Source of the DNA: Arabidopsis thaliana
Taxonomy: Eukaryota; Streptophyta; Magnoliopsida; Brassicales; Brassicaceae
NCBI RefSeq assembly: GCF_000001735.4
Contig: NC_003076.8
Location: forward strand, 20,525,835-20,589,834
Direction: 5' to 3'
Length of the DNA: 64,000 nucleotides
The notes under the pieces are model-generated. The model saw only the letters and a program-made list of their open reading frames with translations. It did no database searches and had not been told where the DNA came from. A program made the position numbers and the translations under genes. This document shows, one piece after another, positions 46,042-57,957 of the stretch. Within the stretch, counting starts at the first letter, position 1. Each line of letters begins with the position of its first letter.

Positions 46042-49000
46042 TTAGTTTGAGTTGCGCTTAAGGTACACCAAAACTCCAAGTCCAGCAGCAAGAGCAGCCC
46101 CGGCTGCAACCGTTTTGTAAGCGGCTGCCCATGAGTTTGACTGGTCGTAGTCCATATCCTCTGAACTTAGACCTCTCCTGTGCCCTCTTTCTTCTGTGTA
46201 GTCCAAATGCAATTTTAAACCCTGCACCATTTGGAATCCCCAACCCAAATATACTCTTCTTTAGCCCAAAATCCACATTAACCAAAACGAGACCGCGGAT
46301 TTAAGGTATCATTTCATCCTAGTTCTTTACACTAATTGACAATAAGTATGGATGTACAATTTATTACCTTCCAGCCTATTGATTTTGCATGTTCTACAGC
46401 AGCTCCAAGATCATTATCTGATGCTAAAACAACTTTGTCATTGTCTTCATCTTCGTACTACACAACACAAAATATGTCAACAAAAGAAGAAAATTTTTCC
46501 TATCTTCTCGTTTAATAAGTTTTCGAATAAATATGTACCATTATCTGAGGCAAGTTATCAGGCTCAATGTCATCCCCCATTCTTTGTAGGATTGCTGTTA
46601 TCAGAGTTGTCAAACTCTGTGTTTCTGTTATTGAAAAGTAAAAACAAAAGGTTAATGGACTAAGCAGCATTGGCATAATAGGTGTCCTGTTTCTCAAGAG
46701 TTATGATTTAACGTACCACACATAAATCTATGCATTCGTCCCTTTTTATCTTGGAGTTTAAAAGCAAATGTGTTGGGATATGAAAATGATTTTGTTACTT
46801 CTATCTCCGAAGATAATTTCATCGACTCTTCTTCACTGAAAAATCATATGATCCAGTTTAAGAAACCACCTTATGGTCAAAACTAAATGGTTCAAAGGAA
46901 TATGAGTAGAAACCTCCTCGTTTCATCGCCATCTTCGTTAGGAGACAAAGCCATAGCAGAGTCCCAAAACTTTTGCATCATTGAGTTTGCTGTCTCATTG
47001 TTTATTCCAGCCGTACTTCCAGCCTTGTCAAAAGGAAATAAAGAGTTTATAGCAAAACAAGAATAGTATGCAACAAATATATCATGTTCTTTCTTCTCTC
47101 GGATTGTTTATCGATCTTGTCTCATGTTTTCGACTTCAACTAGAAGAGAATAATAGAAGAAAAAAAGTGTACCGTAGTAACAGCAGCATGAGTTATGTGG
47201 ATCACATCAATAACAGCGACAACATCTCCATCTGTATGTAATCATCAACATTAGACAAGTGTTGAAATAACAATGCTTCATACTTTATAGCTCAAAGTCA
47301 GTTTTGAGGACATTTTGTTACCTTTATCCAATACAGGAAGATGCAGAAATTTGCCATTATGCATGATATGTAAGGCTTCAACAATTGCCATATCAACTGT
47401 TGCAGATTCTGGATTCGGTGTCATAACCTATAGAATAATGGGATTGAAAAGAAACAACAAAGACGAAAAATGAGTACTCATATAAATCTAAGAGTTGAAA
47501 AGAATAATTTCAACCAGATTCAAAACTAACGAGCATAAGCATACATACATATATAGCGAAAACACGAACTTAACGAAAACTTTACCTTCTCCACAGTAGT
47601 TGTCTCTTGAGGAAGGTTTTGGGATATCACCCGCATCAAGATGTCCTTTGAGCTAACAAAAATCACAATTTAAGATCAAAGTTCCACTAGAAAAGATTAA
47701 AACATGATATTGTAGAGAAAAAATTTCAGAACCATAGAAACGAAAAAGAAGACAAGGGGCCAAATATGACACTTACGTTAGAATCCCAACTAATTTGTTC
47801 TCCACCATCACCATGGCTGCGCTAGACTGATATTCCACCATCTTCATGGTTACTCCTAACACAGTCTCATCCAATCCAACCTTTAAAACCCTGTACGTTT
47901 TCATTCCAAATTTACTCGTTAAGCTTTGCATTATTTCTCTCAATAAAACAAGTATAAGATCAAAATGATTTCAAATATGATAATAAATATAGAGGAGATA
48001 TTACCTACTTTGTATTCTCCGGAATTATAGTTGAAAGTGAAGGCTTGAATATTCGTTCTCTAAGTGTCTCCATAAAAGTGTTTGGTCCTATCGTATATCC
48101 AACAAAAACGCCATCAGAGGCATGCAAGAAGACATTTGTGATGGATTCAAATGGAGATACTCAATTCCATATTTTTAAACATACCAGCAATAGATGTTCC
48201 CCAGTTCTTTTCAACGCCTTCAACAGCCGCAGCAATAGCCTTACCCTTCTCAACTGATCTTTCCATGCGGGCAATAGCATCATACAAACACTTTGCAATA
48301 TCGAGAAGCGCGATAACTTCTCCATTCTCCACCACCGGCAAATGTCTAAACTTGCCTGCATATCCACTAGTCAGCTCAAGTACCAAGACCAACAAAGAAC
48401 TTATAAAAGAACAAGAAATAACAAACCTTGAACCATCTTTTGAAGAGCTTCAACAGCAATAGTATCAGACAAAACAAAAACAGGGTTCTTGGTCATAACT
48501 TTAGATACAGGTGTTTCTTCAAGGTTAAGTTGTTTAGCAATCACTTTTGTTGCTATATCCTTAAAAAAAACAAAAGAGATAAAAAAAAAAACATAAGTGA
48601 AAAGTCCAGTTTGCATTTAGAATCCTGTTCATGAAAACATGTATACCCTATCTGTTAGGATCCCACAAAGTAATGCATTAGAATCAGTCAGCAATAACGC
48701 ATCAACACGACGAGCAGCCATTCTTCGACAAGCTTCAAATAAAGTTGTGCTATCTGGTACAGTAAGAGCCTTACACAACCTTAGTCTCTTTACCGTTCTC
48801 TCACCACTCCTTTCCCCACTCAAGCTTCTACACCAAGAAACAACATGCAAACATTTACTTCCAATCTCATATATTTTGAAACATGTATCATTCCTCAGAA
48901 AAATGAAGAATTGGAAGAGAATGGGGTGATGATTACATGGAAGAACGAGAAGATGTGAGAGATCTTCGTGGGAGGAGATCAGAGCCACCACCACCACCAC

Positions 49001-49088
49001 CTTCGTTTTCTGAAGCTTTTTTCCTTCCTTGAAATGAATGACCGGAGAAGGAGAGACTTTTCCTCGACGGACCACCTTGGTTAGCCAT
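46042..49088 (-). CDS. CBS-domain and PB1-domain protein (CBSCBSPB family)
   Basis: Fourteen exons join in frame to 548 aa: 49088-48937, 48827-48647, 48559-48427, 48355-48185, 48087-48009, 47890-47777, 47652-47586, 47427-47322, 47231-47173, 47023-46914, 46835-46717, 46624-46539, 46457-46368, 46221-46042. The N-terminus is Gly/Ser-rich. Two CBS pairs follow (LCKALTVPDSTTLFEACRRM to MERSVEKG, and STIIPENTKVLKVGLDETVL to THAAVTT). CBS pairs bind adenosyl ligands as energy sensors. A PB1 domain lies at about 410-500 (FAFKLQDKKGRMHRFMCETQ, MYEDEDNDKVVLASDNDLGA), and a C-terminal membrane segment ends the protein (AAGAALAAGLGVLVYLKRN). It is probably a membrane-anchored signalling adaptor. Likely At5g50530. 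Confidence 0.93.
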
Positions 49089-50126
49089 TTTCAACTATTC
49101 CGATCTCCTCCTTCAAATTCTCTGAAACACTTTAATAAAAAAAATCATCAGATTTTGATTTTTTTTTTTTTTTTTGCAGCAAATGCATATTCGAATTGGA
49201 ACTTACCAAATAATCTTTCTCTTTCGGAAAATTTTTGATATCAATTCACAGAATAAAAGAGAAATTCAAAACTGGGAATTTCGAATCTTCACTTCGATAA
49301 TGATCGACGATTTCGAATCGCCTAGTTGGGGCACGATCGATAATGCAGTTCGAAGGAATTGGAATTTTTTTTGTTTCTGGGAATCAATCGAAAGAAATTT
49401 TGGAAGAGAAAGACGAAAGGAGAGGGAAAGCAAAGGGCCAGAGGAGATAATAATTAATTGAATAATTAAAAAAAAAAAAAAAAAAAAGAATCCGTGGTGG
49501 AACTTTTCTTCATTTTGCCAATCTGTTAACCACGAAAATACAGATTTGCCCTTGGTATCCGATCGGGCTGTGAGTATCACGCTACGCGGGAACGACGACG
49601 CTGACATTGTTAATGAGGTTATTTATTTAAATCCGGAAACTAATAATCAGTCCCATTCTTTATGAATTCAAGAGCACATGTGCCAATTTGGTTCAAGAGC
49701 TACGATAAGTAATTGTTTTTAACAATGTTATTTCTTAATTATCTATGATCTATATTCACTGTGATAACAAGATGATAAAAATGACGTGAATGCAAGATAT
49801 ATTAATACAAAGCTTTTTTTAAAAACAATTTACTCATTTACAAAGATAATGATAACATTCTGAGTTACCATAACACATTAAAAACAGAGATATCTGAAAT
49901 GGTAAGTTTTTTCCATGTCTCAATAAAATATATATTTTCAAATTTTTCTATAAAAACTATTAATTTGATATTATGTTTTATGTTTCTTGCATTTCTGTCT
50001 ATCATGCCAGTAATACTTGTTAATGGTTCGTAAAGAGTTGGAATGAGATGATATAGTTTCATCCCCTCTTATAATTCAAGAGTAATCAGTGATTAGTATT
50101 AAGTATCTTCTTTGTCATGAAACACC
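49089..50126. other. CBS-PB1 gene leader/promoter and spacer
   Basis: Leader and promoter occupy about 49089-49620, with an A run of about 20 at 49470-49489. AT-rich spacer follows. No gene was recognised. Confidence 0.5.
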
Positions 50127-50501
50127 AACTCCGATGCTCCCTTGGTATAGAAACTTCAAGGGAAGTATGAATACACAGTAACTGGTATGTACGATGTGAA
50201 TGACAAAGATAATAGTATTCGCATCACCGAGTTGTATGTCTAAGTTAAGGTTCTTGGAGAGATTGGAAAAACGTAGTGTTATTAAGGCAGAATCAATGCT
50301 TTTGCATCATAAACTATCATAGATTTTTTGTATGTTTTTTCTATTTATGCGTTTATTTTTCAGGACTACAAAAATGACGGTAATAATATGTCAATTGACA
50401 TAAAGTTGTCTTTAACTGAAGAGCAGATGGAGCATTTTTTGAATAACTATAACAAAAATCCAAGAGGATTTCTTGGTATTTTGAGACTATCCATACCTTA
50501 A
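50127..50501 (+). pseudogene. DNA topoisomerase II gene relic
   Basis: Plus strand 50127-50170 reads TPTPMLPWYRNFKGSM, and 50165-50240, in another frame, reads KYEYTVTGMYDVNDKDNSIR followed by ITEL. This order (PMxPWYxxFKG, then YxVTGxY...IRITELP) is specific to eukaryotic type II topoisomerases. A further piece near 50363-50501 (DYKNDGNNMSIDIKLSLTEE) continues the family's order. The intervening stretch looks like a retained intron. Stops and frame changes show that it is dead. Only a central segment is present, so this is a partial DNA-level duplicate. Confidence 0.7.
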
Positions 50502-51035
50502 AGAACCAACAACATGTGTTTGCTTAATTAGTGGTCAACACCTATATCACTAATTAAGAAAAAAAAGCTTACAGTTCTTGTTATATTACACTTTCAAATG
50601 TTTTGTGGTCTTTTTGTTTAAACATTTCACTAGTCTTTTTTCGAAAAACATGCAAATTAAATAACCGTTTATAATATATTATCTCCGCATTTTGAACAAG
50701 ATTTGTTCCAATGGTAAGATAACGATACCATTGTTAATATTTTTGTCCAACAAAATTATGCGATTATCAAGGGTCTCTCATAGTTAATTTTAATGGTTTT
50801 GTTGGTTACAAAAATAGTAGTAGAAATTGGACTTTAGTATATAAACAAACTCATAGTACAGTATTATTCTAAATCTTTAATCCAGTACATCTCCAAAGTG
50901 AATTTCGAATTATTTGGTTCTGTGTGAATAAATAAACTGGGCTTTATTGGGCTTAAGGCCCATCTCCGTTGTCGTCTTCAAGGTCACGCTTACAGACTTG
51001 GCTCCGCCGCTCCGGCATTGAGCTCCGTCGAGAGA
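50502..51035. other. Promoter of the SEC12-like gene
   Basis: AT-rich spacer. Near 50940-51000 lies 'gggcttattgggctt aaggccca', a pair of GGGCTT/GGCCCA elements close to the likely transcript start. Such telo/site II-type GGCCCA boxes are common upstream of plant housekeeping genes. Confidence 0.5.
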
Positions 51036-52885
51036 ATGGCGAGTAATCAACAACCACCGTCGAATCTACAGACCTACGGTGTACCAATTTACGCCGTCGA
51101 CTGGATTCTAGAGGAAGCTGTCAGATCCAAAATCACTAAGGATCAGGATGATGATGATGATGATGGATCGTCGTCGTCGTCGTACATCGTTTTATCCGGC
51201 GGAGGAGGAGAAGGACGAAGTGGAATACCTAATGTCATCTTAATCTGTCGTGTTGATCTCCACACCAATTCTCTCTCTGAACAACCTGTAAGTGCGAATA
51301 ACAAAGCTCCTTCTCTTATGATGAATCATTCACAATTCTCTGAACATTCTCAATGTTTTTCGCAGATTGGTAGGCGTGTGATTGGCACTGATCTACCTTA
51401 TCGTATGGCTATTCATCCTCGTCAAGGTGGTCTTATTTGTGCATTGCCTAACAGTTGCAGACTGTTTGATTGGGAAAACATTATAGAGGATGATAATGAG
51501 GAAGAGTCAGAGAAAGTTGTTAAAGAGTTAAAAGATGTTGGACAACAGTTGTCTCTCTCGTTTAATCAGGATGGGACTGTTCTAGCTACTGGTGCAGAGG
51601 TAGGAAGGATCTTATATTCATTCTCTTGAGAAAGAAATAAACTTTGGTGGTGGTTCTTCTTATGTGTTTGGTTTTTGATGCAGTGCAGGATGGGACTTTG
51701 AGGGTTTTTGAATGGCCAAGCATGAAGACTTTACTTAATGAGTCTAAGACACATGCATCAGTTAAAAGCCTAACTTTCAGGTGAGAAAGGGATCATCTTT
51801 GGAGAAATGATTGTAAATAAATTTCTTGATAGTGATATTTTTCTGTTTGCAGCGAAAGTGGTAAGTTTCTTGTATCTCTTGGAGCTCCACTTTGTCGGGT
51901 TTGGGATGTGAATGCTTCTGCTGCTATTGCCAGTCTATCAAAAGAGAAGGTCTGTTGGGTTTTGCTCTTTACTAGTTTCTCTTAACTTTATTGTTGTATT
52001 GGATCTGATGAGAGTTTGAATACTGAAATGCAGGACGAGATGTTTGCCTCGTGTAGATTCTCTGTAGACAATTCAGGCAGTGAAGTTCTTTATGTTGCTG
52101 CAAACACTCGTAACTCATATTTATTCTCACAGTGCAAGAACATAAGAACCCTTTTTGTCTCAGCCAACAATTGAGAGATTTGATTTGTTTTGTGTAGAAC
52201 GTGGTGGGAGTATTATAACATGGGATACAACATCATGGAGAAGAAGAAGTTCAAAGCTTATTAAAAGAAACAACTCTATATCTGCCTTTAATGTCTCAGC
52301 TGATGGGAAGCTTCTTGCAGTGTAAGTTTATCTTTCTTCTCACTTATGGGGCCAAACAGAAATACTATATTTTGTTTTCATGTTTTTTTCTTAATGCAGA
52401 GGAACCCTCGAAGGAGATGTTTTAATAATTGATTCGACAAAGATGCAAACTAACCAAATCGTCAAGAAAGCTCATCTCGGTTTGGTCACCGCACTGACTT
52501 TCTCCCCTGATTCAAGGTTTTTTCTCTACTCCTTTACCGATTCAATGATGCCAAACAAACAAACAGATACGAATCTGAAGGAAGAAAAGATGAAACCATT
52601 CAAAAGTGTTACTTTGGGTTTGGTTTTGCAGGTGCTTAGTGTCAGTATCTTTTGACTCAAGGGCAAGGCTAACCGTGATCAAACAAAAGGGTGAAAAACG
52701 TATGTACATTTACGGTTTCTCCTATTATCTTTCCATTTCAAGAACAGGGTCTCCATAACCTAATACTCTGGTTTTTCTACGATGAAATTGCAGGTCGAGT
52801 ATATCTGTGGGTGGCGGCATTGTTGTTTGTGTTGGTATACGTGGTTTTGTATTATTTGATGGTGGCAATGGGGATCATACATTAG
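51036..52885 (+). CDS. SEC12-like WD40 membrane protein
   Basis: Nine exons give 383 aa: 51036-51287, 51366-51599, 51689-51780, 51853-51949, 52034-52109, 52198-52321, 52400-52516, 52632-52699, 52794-52885. The start is the first true ATG (MASNQQPPSNLQTYGVPIYA). A Gly/Asp/Ser-rich insert sits at about 36-63, encoded by GAT and TCG repeats. WD40 blades follow: LSLSFNQDGTVLATGAEDGT, GKFLVSLGAPLCRVWDVNAS, GGSIITWDTTSWRRRSSKLI, VTALTFSPDSRCLVSVSFDS. One C-terminal span (VYLWVAALLFVLVYVVLYYL) anchors it in the ER. Sec12/PREB proteins load GTP on Sar1 to start COPII coat assembly; PHF1-like relatives instead help cargo leave the ER, so exchange activity is not assured. Likely At5g50550. Confidence 0.92.
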
Positions 52886-53398
52886 ACATACGTAAAGAAA
52901 GCCTCTAAGTAAATCCACACGACAATACATGGAATGGCTTGAAGAAACCAACATACAGATTTATACCCTCGTTAAGTTTTCTTAGACTTTGTGTTTTGAG
53001 TAGGTCGTAGAGATTCTTCACAGAAACTTTCATGCTTTTATTAGTTTACATCATATATTCATATTCTCGTTTCTATCTTTTAGTATTACCACAATGAAAG
53101 TTTGAACTTCTTTTAGTCAACGAGACCCAATGATTAAGACATTAAGTGATTAGAAAATGAGAGAGACCACCCAACCATCGTCTAACGAATCTCTCGGGAC
53201 ATTGACCAAAGACATCAACCACAGTTTGACCACGACACTTCTGACGTGTAACACCATGTATTAAGCCATTTCACCAACCATATCACAAGGGTTTCAATAT
53301 CATCAACGCAAGTAATATAACTTAACTATCTCTCCTCTCTTTTCTTAAGATAACTTCTCTCTCTCTATTCGTTGGTATAAAAAAAGAAGACTAGGAAA
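52886..53398. other. 3' flank of SEC12-like gene and DUF3339 promoter
   Basis: Ordinary short intergenic sequence. CT-rich leader-like sequence (ctctcctctctt, ctctctctctattc) precedes the next ATG. Nothing else was recognised. Confidence 0.5.
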
Positions 53399-53602
53399 AT
53401 GACGGAGTGGCTTCCGGTGGTGGTCGCGACGGTGTTGTTTGTGGTGCTGAGCCCGGGATTGTTGTTTCAGGTTCCGGGAAACAACAACTTTGTAGACTTC
53501 GGGAAGATGGAAACGAGCGGATACTCAATCCTTCTCCACGCCTTCCTTTACTTTGGCCTTGTCACTGTCTTCACCGTCGTCATCCACTTTCCGGGCACTT
53601 AA
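53399..53602 (+). CDS. DUF3339 two-span membrane micro-protein
   Basis: Single exon, 67 aa. Two hydrophobic helices flank a conserved polar loop: MTEWLPVVVATVLFVVLSPG, LLFQVPGNNNFVDFGKMETS, then GYSILLHAFLYFGLVTVFTV. The motif SPGLLFQxPGNN is the hallmark of the plant-specific DUF3339 family, which is about 68 residues long, so this copy is full length. The function is unknown; family members are small integral membrane proteins. A purine-rich leader precedes the ATG. Likely At5g50560. Confidence 0.88.
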   Translation: MTEWLPVVVATVLFVVLSPGLLFQVPGNNNFVDFGKMETSGYSILLHAFLYFGLVTVFTVVIHFPGT

Positions 53603-54136
53603 TTCTATGTAATCTTTACTTACAAAAACTTTTTCTTCCTATCTATGCTTTTACCTTTTCTATATTATCAGTTATACCATGTTTCCCGTGTTCACCTAAT
53701 TATTATGCTAATGTTTTGTTACTTTTACGTTATAATGATATCAAACTTGCGATGCGTAAGAAACTTGTTTCGAATTAGTAATGACAAAATGGATAGTTGA
53801 CTAGTTATACATTTTTGTTACGTTATTAGTATGTTGGAGTATATTAATGTTACAAATGTTATAAAAAGTTTAACCAAAATAGACATCCCAACAAACATAG
53901 ACAACTATATAATGAATAGCTCGAAACATCTCCGCAGCCATTTCATTTTCATTAACATATGTTTTAGCCAAAAGGATAAGAGTGGTTCTCCTAAGATTCT
54001 ATAGTTGCAATAAGATGTGTACATAAATAGTTATCTACTCTCTAAACTGTTAACTTGTTGCTAATTGGGTACTACAAGACCAACAGAACCTACACATCAA
54101 CTAATCAAATGTCAATAAAAACCCACAATTCAACAT
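53603..54136. other. 3' flank of DUF3339 gene and spacer
   Basis: AT-rich sequence up to the border of the CACTA element. No feature was recognised. Confidence 0.5.
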
Positions 54137-56617
54137 TTACACTACAAGAAATATGGATATTGATAGCACATTTTAATAGCTCAATTTTTGTAACTGCTAT
54201 TAAAAATAAAATGTTGGATAAAGACACTATATAATAGCAGTTACGAAATGCTAAACGCTAACATGACTAACCGGACAAATAAAGTTTAATTGAAAAACCT
54301 AAAATTATTATAAGCACCAACATTTACCCAAAAATATTACACTTAGCCACCAAATTATTAAAGATACGGCTTTGTGTTTTCTTTTTTCAATGAAGAACAA
54401 AATATTTTGTCTCATTCTCTCACAAAAGAAAAACCTAAATCCCTCCGTTCCTCCATCTCCAAATAGACAGCAAAATAAAAAATCCAGAATTTCCTCTTGT
54501 CTTCGTCGATGACCAGCGCAAACTTTGAGGATCCCCCTTCTTCTCATCGTCCTCTCCAAAGATGTTCTTACCCAAGCTTTTGTTCTGACATCTCCAAGGT
54601 TTCATCATGGTCAGAACTCAACCTACATATATCTACAAAACCAAATCGAGACCTCCACAGTAATACCGTCTATTCAAAACCCTAGATCTACATATTTTGT
54701 CTCTCCCTAAAGTTGCAATCGCCAGTCTGAGGTTCCATTACTCCTAATTGTTTTTGCTTCACATCTCATTCAACGCCTAACCTATTACATTCTCGTTTAT
54801 TTGGGAAAATTAGATTCGAAATTGAAATCGATTCCAAATTAGGATTTGAGATCCGGAGAAACCGCTTAGTCTGCTAACGACACTTCTTTTTTTTTTTGTA
54901 TTGCGGTCATAGCCAATCCTATCGATGTTGTTAAGTTTCAAAAGTAGACAAATTTACACACTTATCTATAAAATCGTTTTGTGTATATTTGGTTGAGCTT
55001 CTTGTGTATGTTTTGTTATAGGCAGACGAGATTACGCAGAAGAACATGTTGCAGGAATTATGTATCAAGGCTCGTGTTGTCTGTTTATTTTAAATATAAT
55101 ATCCAAGAGATATTTGCAGCCATGGTAATTCATCATATATGCCTCTCAATCTCCATCTATCTTTAACCATGAAGTTTCCGTTTACAAGCTTGATTTTCTA
55201 GAATTCAAATGTGGTATTTGTAACTTTCATTAGGTTATTAGTTTGAATGACAAACGTCTTTTCTATAGTTTTGAGGTTTTCAATCTGGTTTTCTCATTGT
55301 TGTTGTAAGGTTTTCTCATTCTTATTTGGTAATAGTTTGTTTATACTAGGACAAGAGAACTGATTTGAAATTTTTCTTTGTTCCAGGGGATATAAGGGAA
55401 ACATGGAACTCAACAAGGAAGATATCGTGCCATTGACACCAGCAGCTCAAATCACAGCACCTCCAATCCTACAAGATGGCTCATCTCAACAAGGTAATTT
55501 ATTAGCATTTTAAGTAACTGTTACAATATTTCAGTTTTTTCAGGTACAGTTTGTTGTCTTTTTTCTCTCATATTAAAGTTGCATAGGAGGGTTTTAGTGC
55601 TCAATGCATCTAGAACAGAACTCAATGATTTGGTCTATAGAGTCCATATTCTGTTTCGTTTTCTAAATTATTAAATAAGTGCTTTGGCTTTTCTTTGATT
55701 CTGTAATCCTTAACTCTAGTAATTCACGAGAATCATTGACATATGAGAGTTTTTCACTTGCTCCACATGTTCTTTGTTTTCTTTTTATGGTTAAAATACT
55801 AAATTTTGCTTAGATATTTTTGCAGATTTTATAAGTCTTGTAACTTCAGAACCTAATAACGTTTGTAACAAAAAGGACAAAATTAATGGATGATTGCCAT
55901 TAACATTTTGATTTCGGTTTATTTGTTTTCTTACAGCTGAGGATGCGTTTGGATTAGCAGTTTGGTTAGGAAGAGGTTTATCAAGTGTTTAAGCTCAGAG
56001 AAGAGATAGTGATGTTAATTCTAAGTTTCATGTAAGATCTGCTCAAGTACTCATTTTTACACTATTCGAGTTTGAAGTTTGATTGGAGAGAAGAAGAAGA
56101 CTGTACAAGATTATGAGAAGAATTGGAGAAGCGAGTCAAGGTTAGAAAGAAGATGTGATATCATTTTACTTGTGGCATTTGTTATTGTAATGTTAGTTAA
56201 GACTTGGATTGAGACTTGTATGGAGATTTTATATATATTGAATTTGATCAAAAAGAGGTTTCTTGCAAATGTGTAACAAAATGTCCCAAACTTATAGGCT
56301 GTTTATAGATTTATAGCCAAAAAAATAAAGCTACAACATATCAGATCATAGCCTATAAAATATAGCTACAAAATAATAGTTTATAGCCCTTAAAAAGAGT
56401 TACAAAAGTATAACATCAAAATTGTGCAATAACAAAGGAAATCAAAGCATTTCTTTTACGCCATAATATGTGAACATTTAATAGCATAGCAAGAAACGCT
56501 ATTGTATGTGACCACTCTAAGATAGCTCCGGCAAACACAGCGTTTATGAATCCGCTATGTAAACGTTATTATAGCGTTTTCGGTGTGTTAAGAATGTCCA
56601 TATTTCTTGTAGTGTTA
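54137..56617. mobile_element. Non-autonomous CACTA (En/Spm-class) DNA transposon with TTA target duplication
   Basis: The element spans 54140-56614 (2475 bp). The left end is CACTACAAGAAATATGGATA and the right end in reverse complement is CACTACAAGAAATATGGACA: 18 identical bases, one mismatch, then further matches. Both ends are flanked by the same three bases, TTA (54137-54139 and 56615-56617), the 3-bp target duplication expected for CACTA elements. Subterminal regions are rich in short ATAGC/GCTAT repeats in both orientations (54165-54260 and 56300-56580), as in TNPA-binding regions. No transposase (TNPD-type) coding sequence was seen. The centre holds intron-like and exon-like sequence. 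The near-perfect ends suggest a fairly young insertion, between DUF3339 and SPL13. Confidence 0.92.
55403..55991 (+). CDS. Possible spliced small ORF inside the CACTA element (48 aa)
   Basis: 55403-55493 reads MELNKEDIVPLTPAAQITAP then PILQDGSSQQ, up to AACAAG|gtaatt. After a T-rich intron ending ttacag at about 55937, the frame continues AEDAFGLAVWLGRGLSSV and stops. Upstream, a second exon-like stretch (about 55023-55090, after a ttataggcag acceptor) reads DEITQKNMLQELCIKARVV. These pieces lack transposase features and look like host exons captured by the element, or a host-type gene evolving within it. The parent gene was not recognised. Transcription is assumed only from the splice sites. 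Confidence 0.35.
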
Positions 56618-56720
56618 ACAAGAACAATGATGATGATAAAGAACATTGAAAAATGAGGGAGAAGAGAAGAGACACAAATAGATCTTTCTGATTCTATCTA
56701 TCTACCTACTTCTTCTTCTA

Positions 56721-57957
56721 CTACTCCCAATGAAACGGGAATGTCTGCGGAAGACGGACAGCCTCGTTACCGGATATAACCGATCCATCAGAGACTGCAC
56801 TCGCATTCTCAAACAATCCCGACCCGTAAAAAACTGTCTCAACTGCTTCTTGGGACAAAGAAAGTGGTGGTTGAAGCAAATGAGGGACTGACGACGAGGA
56901 GGATGACAGAAGAGAGAGAGCACAATCAGAGTCATGGATGCAACTCGTCATTCTCTCACACAACGATGCGGTTCTCGAGCTTTCTTCTTCTTGCAAGAAA
57001 GGGAATTGTTTTGCTATGCTTCTGGTACTGTTTGGAGAAGAAGAGATTGGAAACATTATCCCTGTCTTTGCAGGAGAAGAACCAACAACATAGCTCTGGC
57101 TCTGCCCATAACTCGAACCATTGGCGGCTACAGCAACGCTTACAAGACTATTTCCCCAGCTCGGGTTCAACACAGATGTAGTTGGAAACACATGTGAACC
57201 ACCAGAAAACTCTAGCAATTTGCTACCTGAAAACATAAAACAATGCTTCTTCATCAACAAGGAACGGTCTATTGGATTCAAGAAACTAACTAACTTTTCT
57301 TAAAACAGAAACCTTGAAAACCCGTAAAGAAGTTGGCAGGACGACCGATATGTTCAGGCTGCGGCTTCCGTCGTCTTCGATTATGTCCATCAAGACGTTT
57401 CCTACAACTTCTCTTCCCTTCATCAAACTCCTCCAAAGCATGAAACCTAATTAGACACAAATGTTAACATCTTCACCAACCCAACAAGAAGCTTAAACCA
57501 TTAACACACAATCTTACCTGCTGCATTGTTGACAAAACCTCTGTTTATGACCATTAATAGTAACCACAGGAGTTTTTGAATGAACATCACAAACTTTATG
57601 TCTCTTATGATACTCTCTACAATTACTAAAATCAGAATCACATCCATCAACAAGACAAATCGGCATCTGGTTGGTTCCAACACCATTCCCTCTTGTTCTC
57701 TTTGAACTCGAGCTTCTTGAACCTTCTGGTTTAGCTAAAGCACTATCTTTCCACTTACTAAGACTAATCACTTGCTCTGTATCACCAAAAACAGAGGAAG
57801 AGTTTCCAATGTTTCTTCCAAGTTTTAGATCAAATGAAAAATCCGCTTTTGACTGTGACGACCCACCAAACGAGATCGAACCATCCATTGGTGATAAATC
57901 TGGTTCTTGATCGAATCCAGATAAATAACCAGAGCTAAGTTTGAAATTCCAGTCCAT
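56721..57957 (-). CDS. SPL13: SQUAMOSA-promoter-binding-like transcription factor 13
   Basis: Three exons (57957-57518, 57446-57313, 57226-56721) give 359 aa starting [20 protein letters not shown]. The SBP domain spans about residues 98-175 with both zinc sites: [48 protein letters not shown], and then the basic nuclear signal [17 protein letters not shown]. It binds GTAC-core sites and promotes the juvenile-to-adult shift. The last exon is Ser-rich and contains a miR156 target in the coding sequence. The leader seems to have an intron (donor near 58531). Two near-identical copies (SPL13A/At5g50570 and SPL13B/At5g50670) exist in the reference genome; position favours the first. Confidence 0.95.
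56904..56923 (-). promoter_or_regulatory. miR156/157 target site in SPL13 coding sequence
   Basis: The minus strand reads GTGCTCTCTCTCTTCTGTCA. This pairs with miR156 (UGACAGAAGAGAGUGAGCAC) at all but one position, the mismatch usual for plant SPL targets. It lies in the last exon and encodes part of ALSLLSSS. Confidence 0.93.

Noticed and set aside
48151-48462. Plus-strand frames across the CBS-PB1 gene
   Set aside because: Antisense shadows of exons; the fourteen-exon minus-strand model is continuous and explains the region.
56864-57197. Plus-strand frames over the last SPL13 exon
   Set aside because: Antisense shadows of the Ser-rich coding exon holding the miR156 site.
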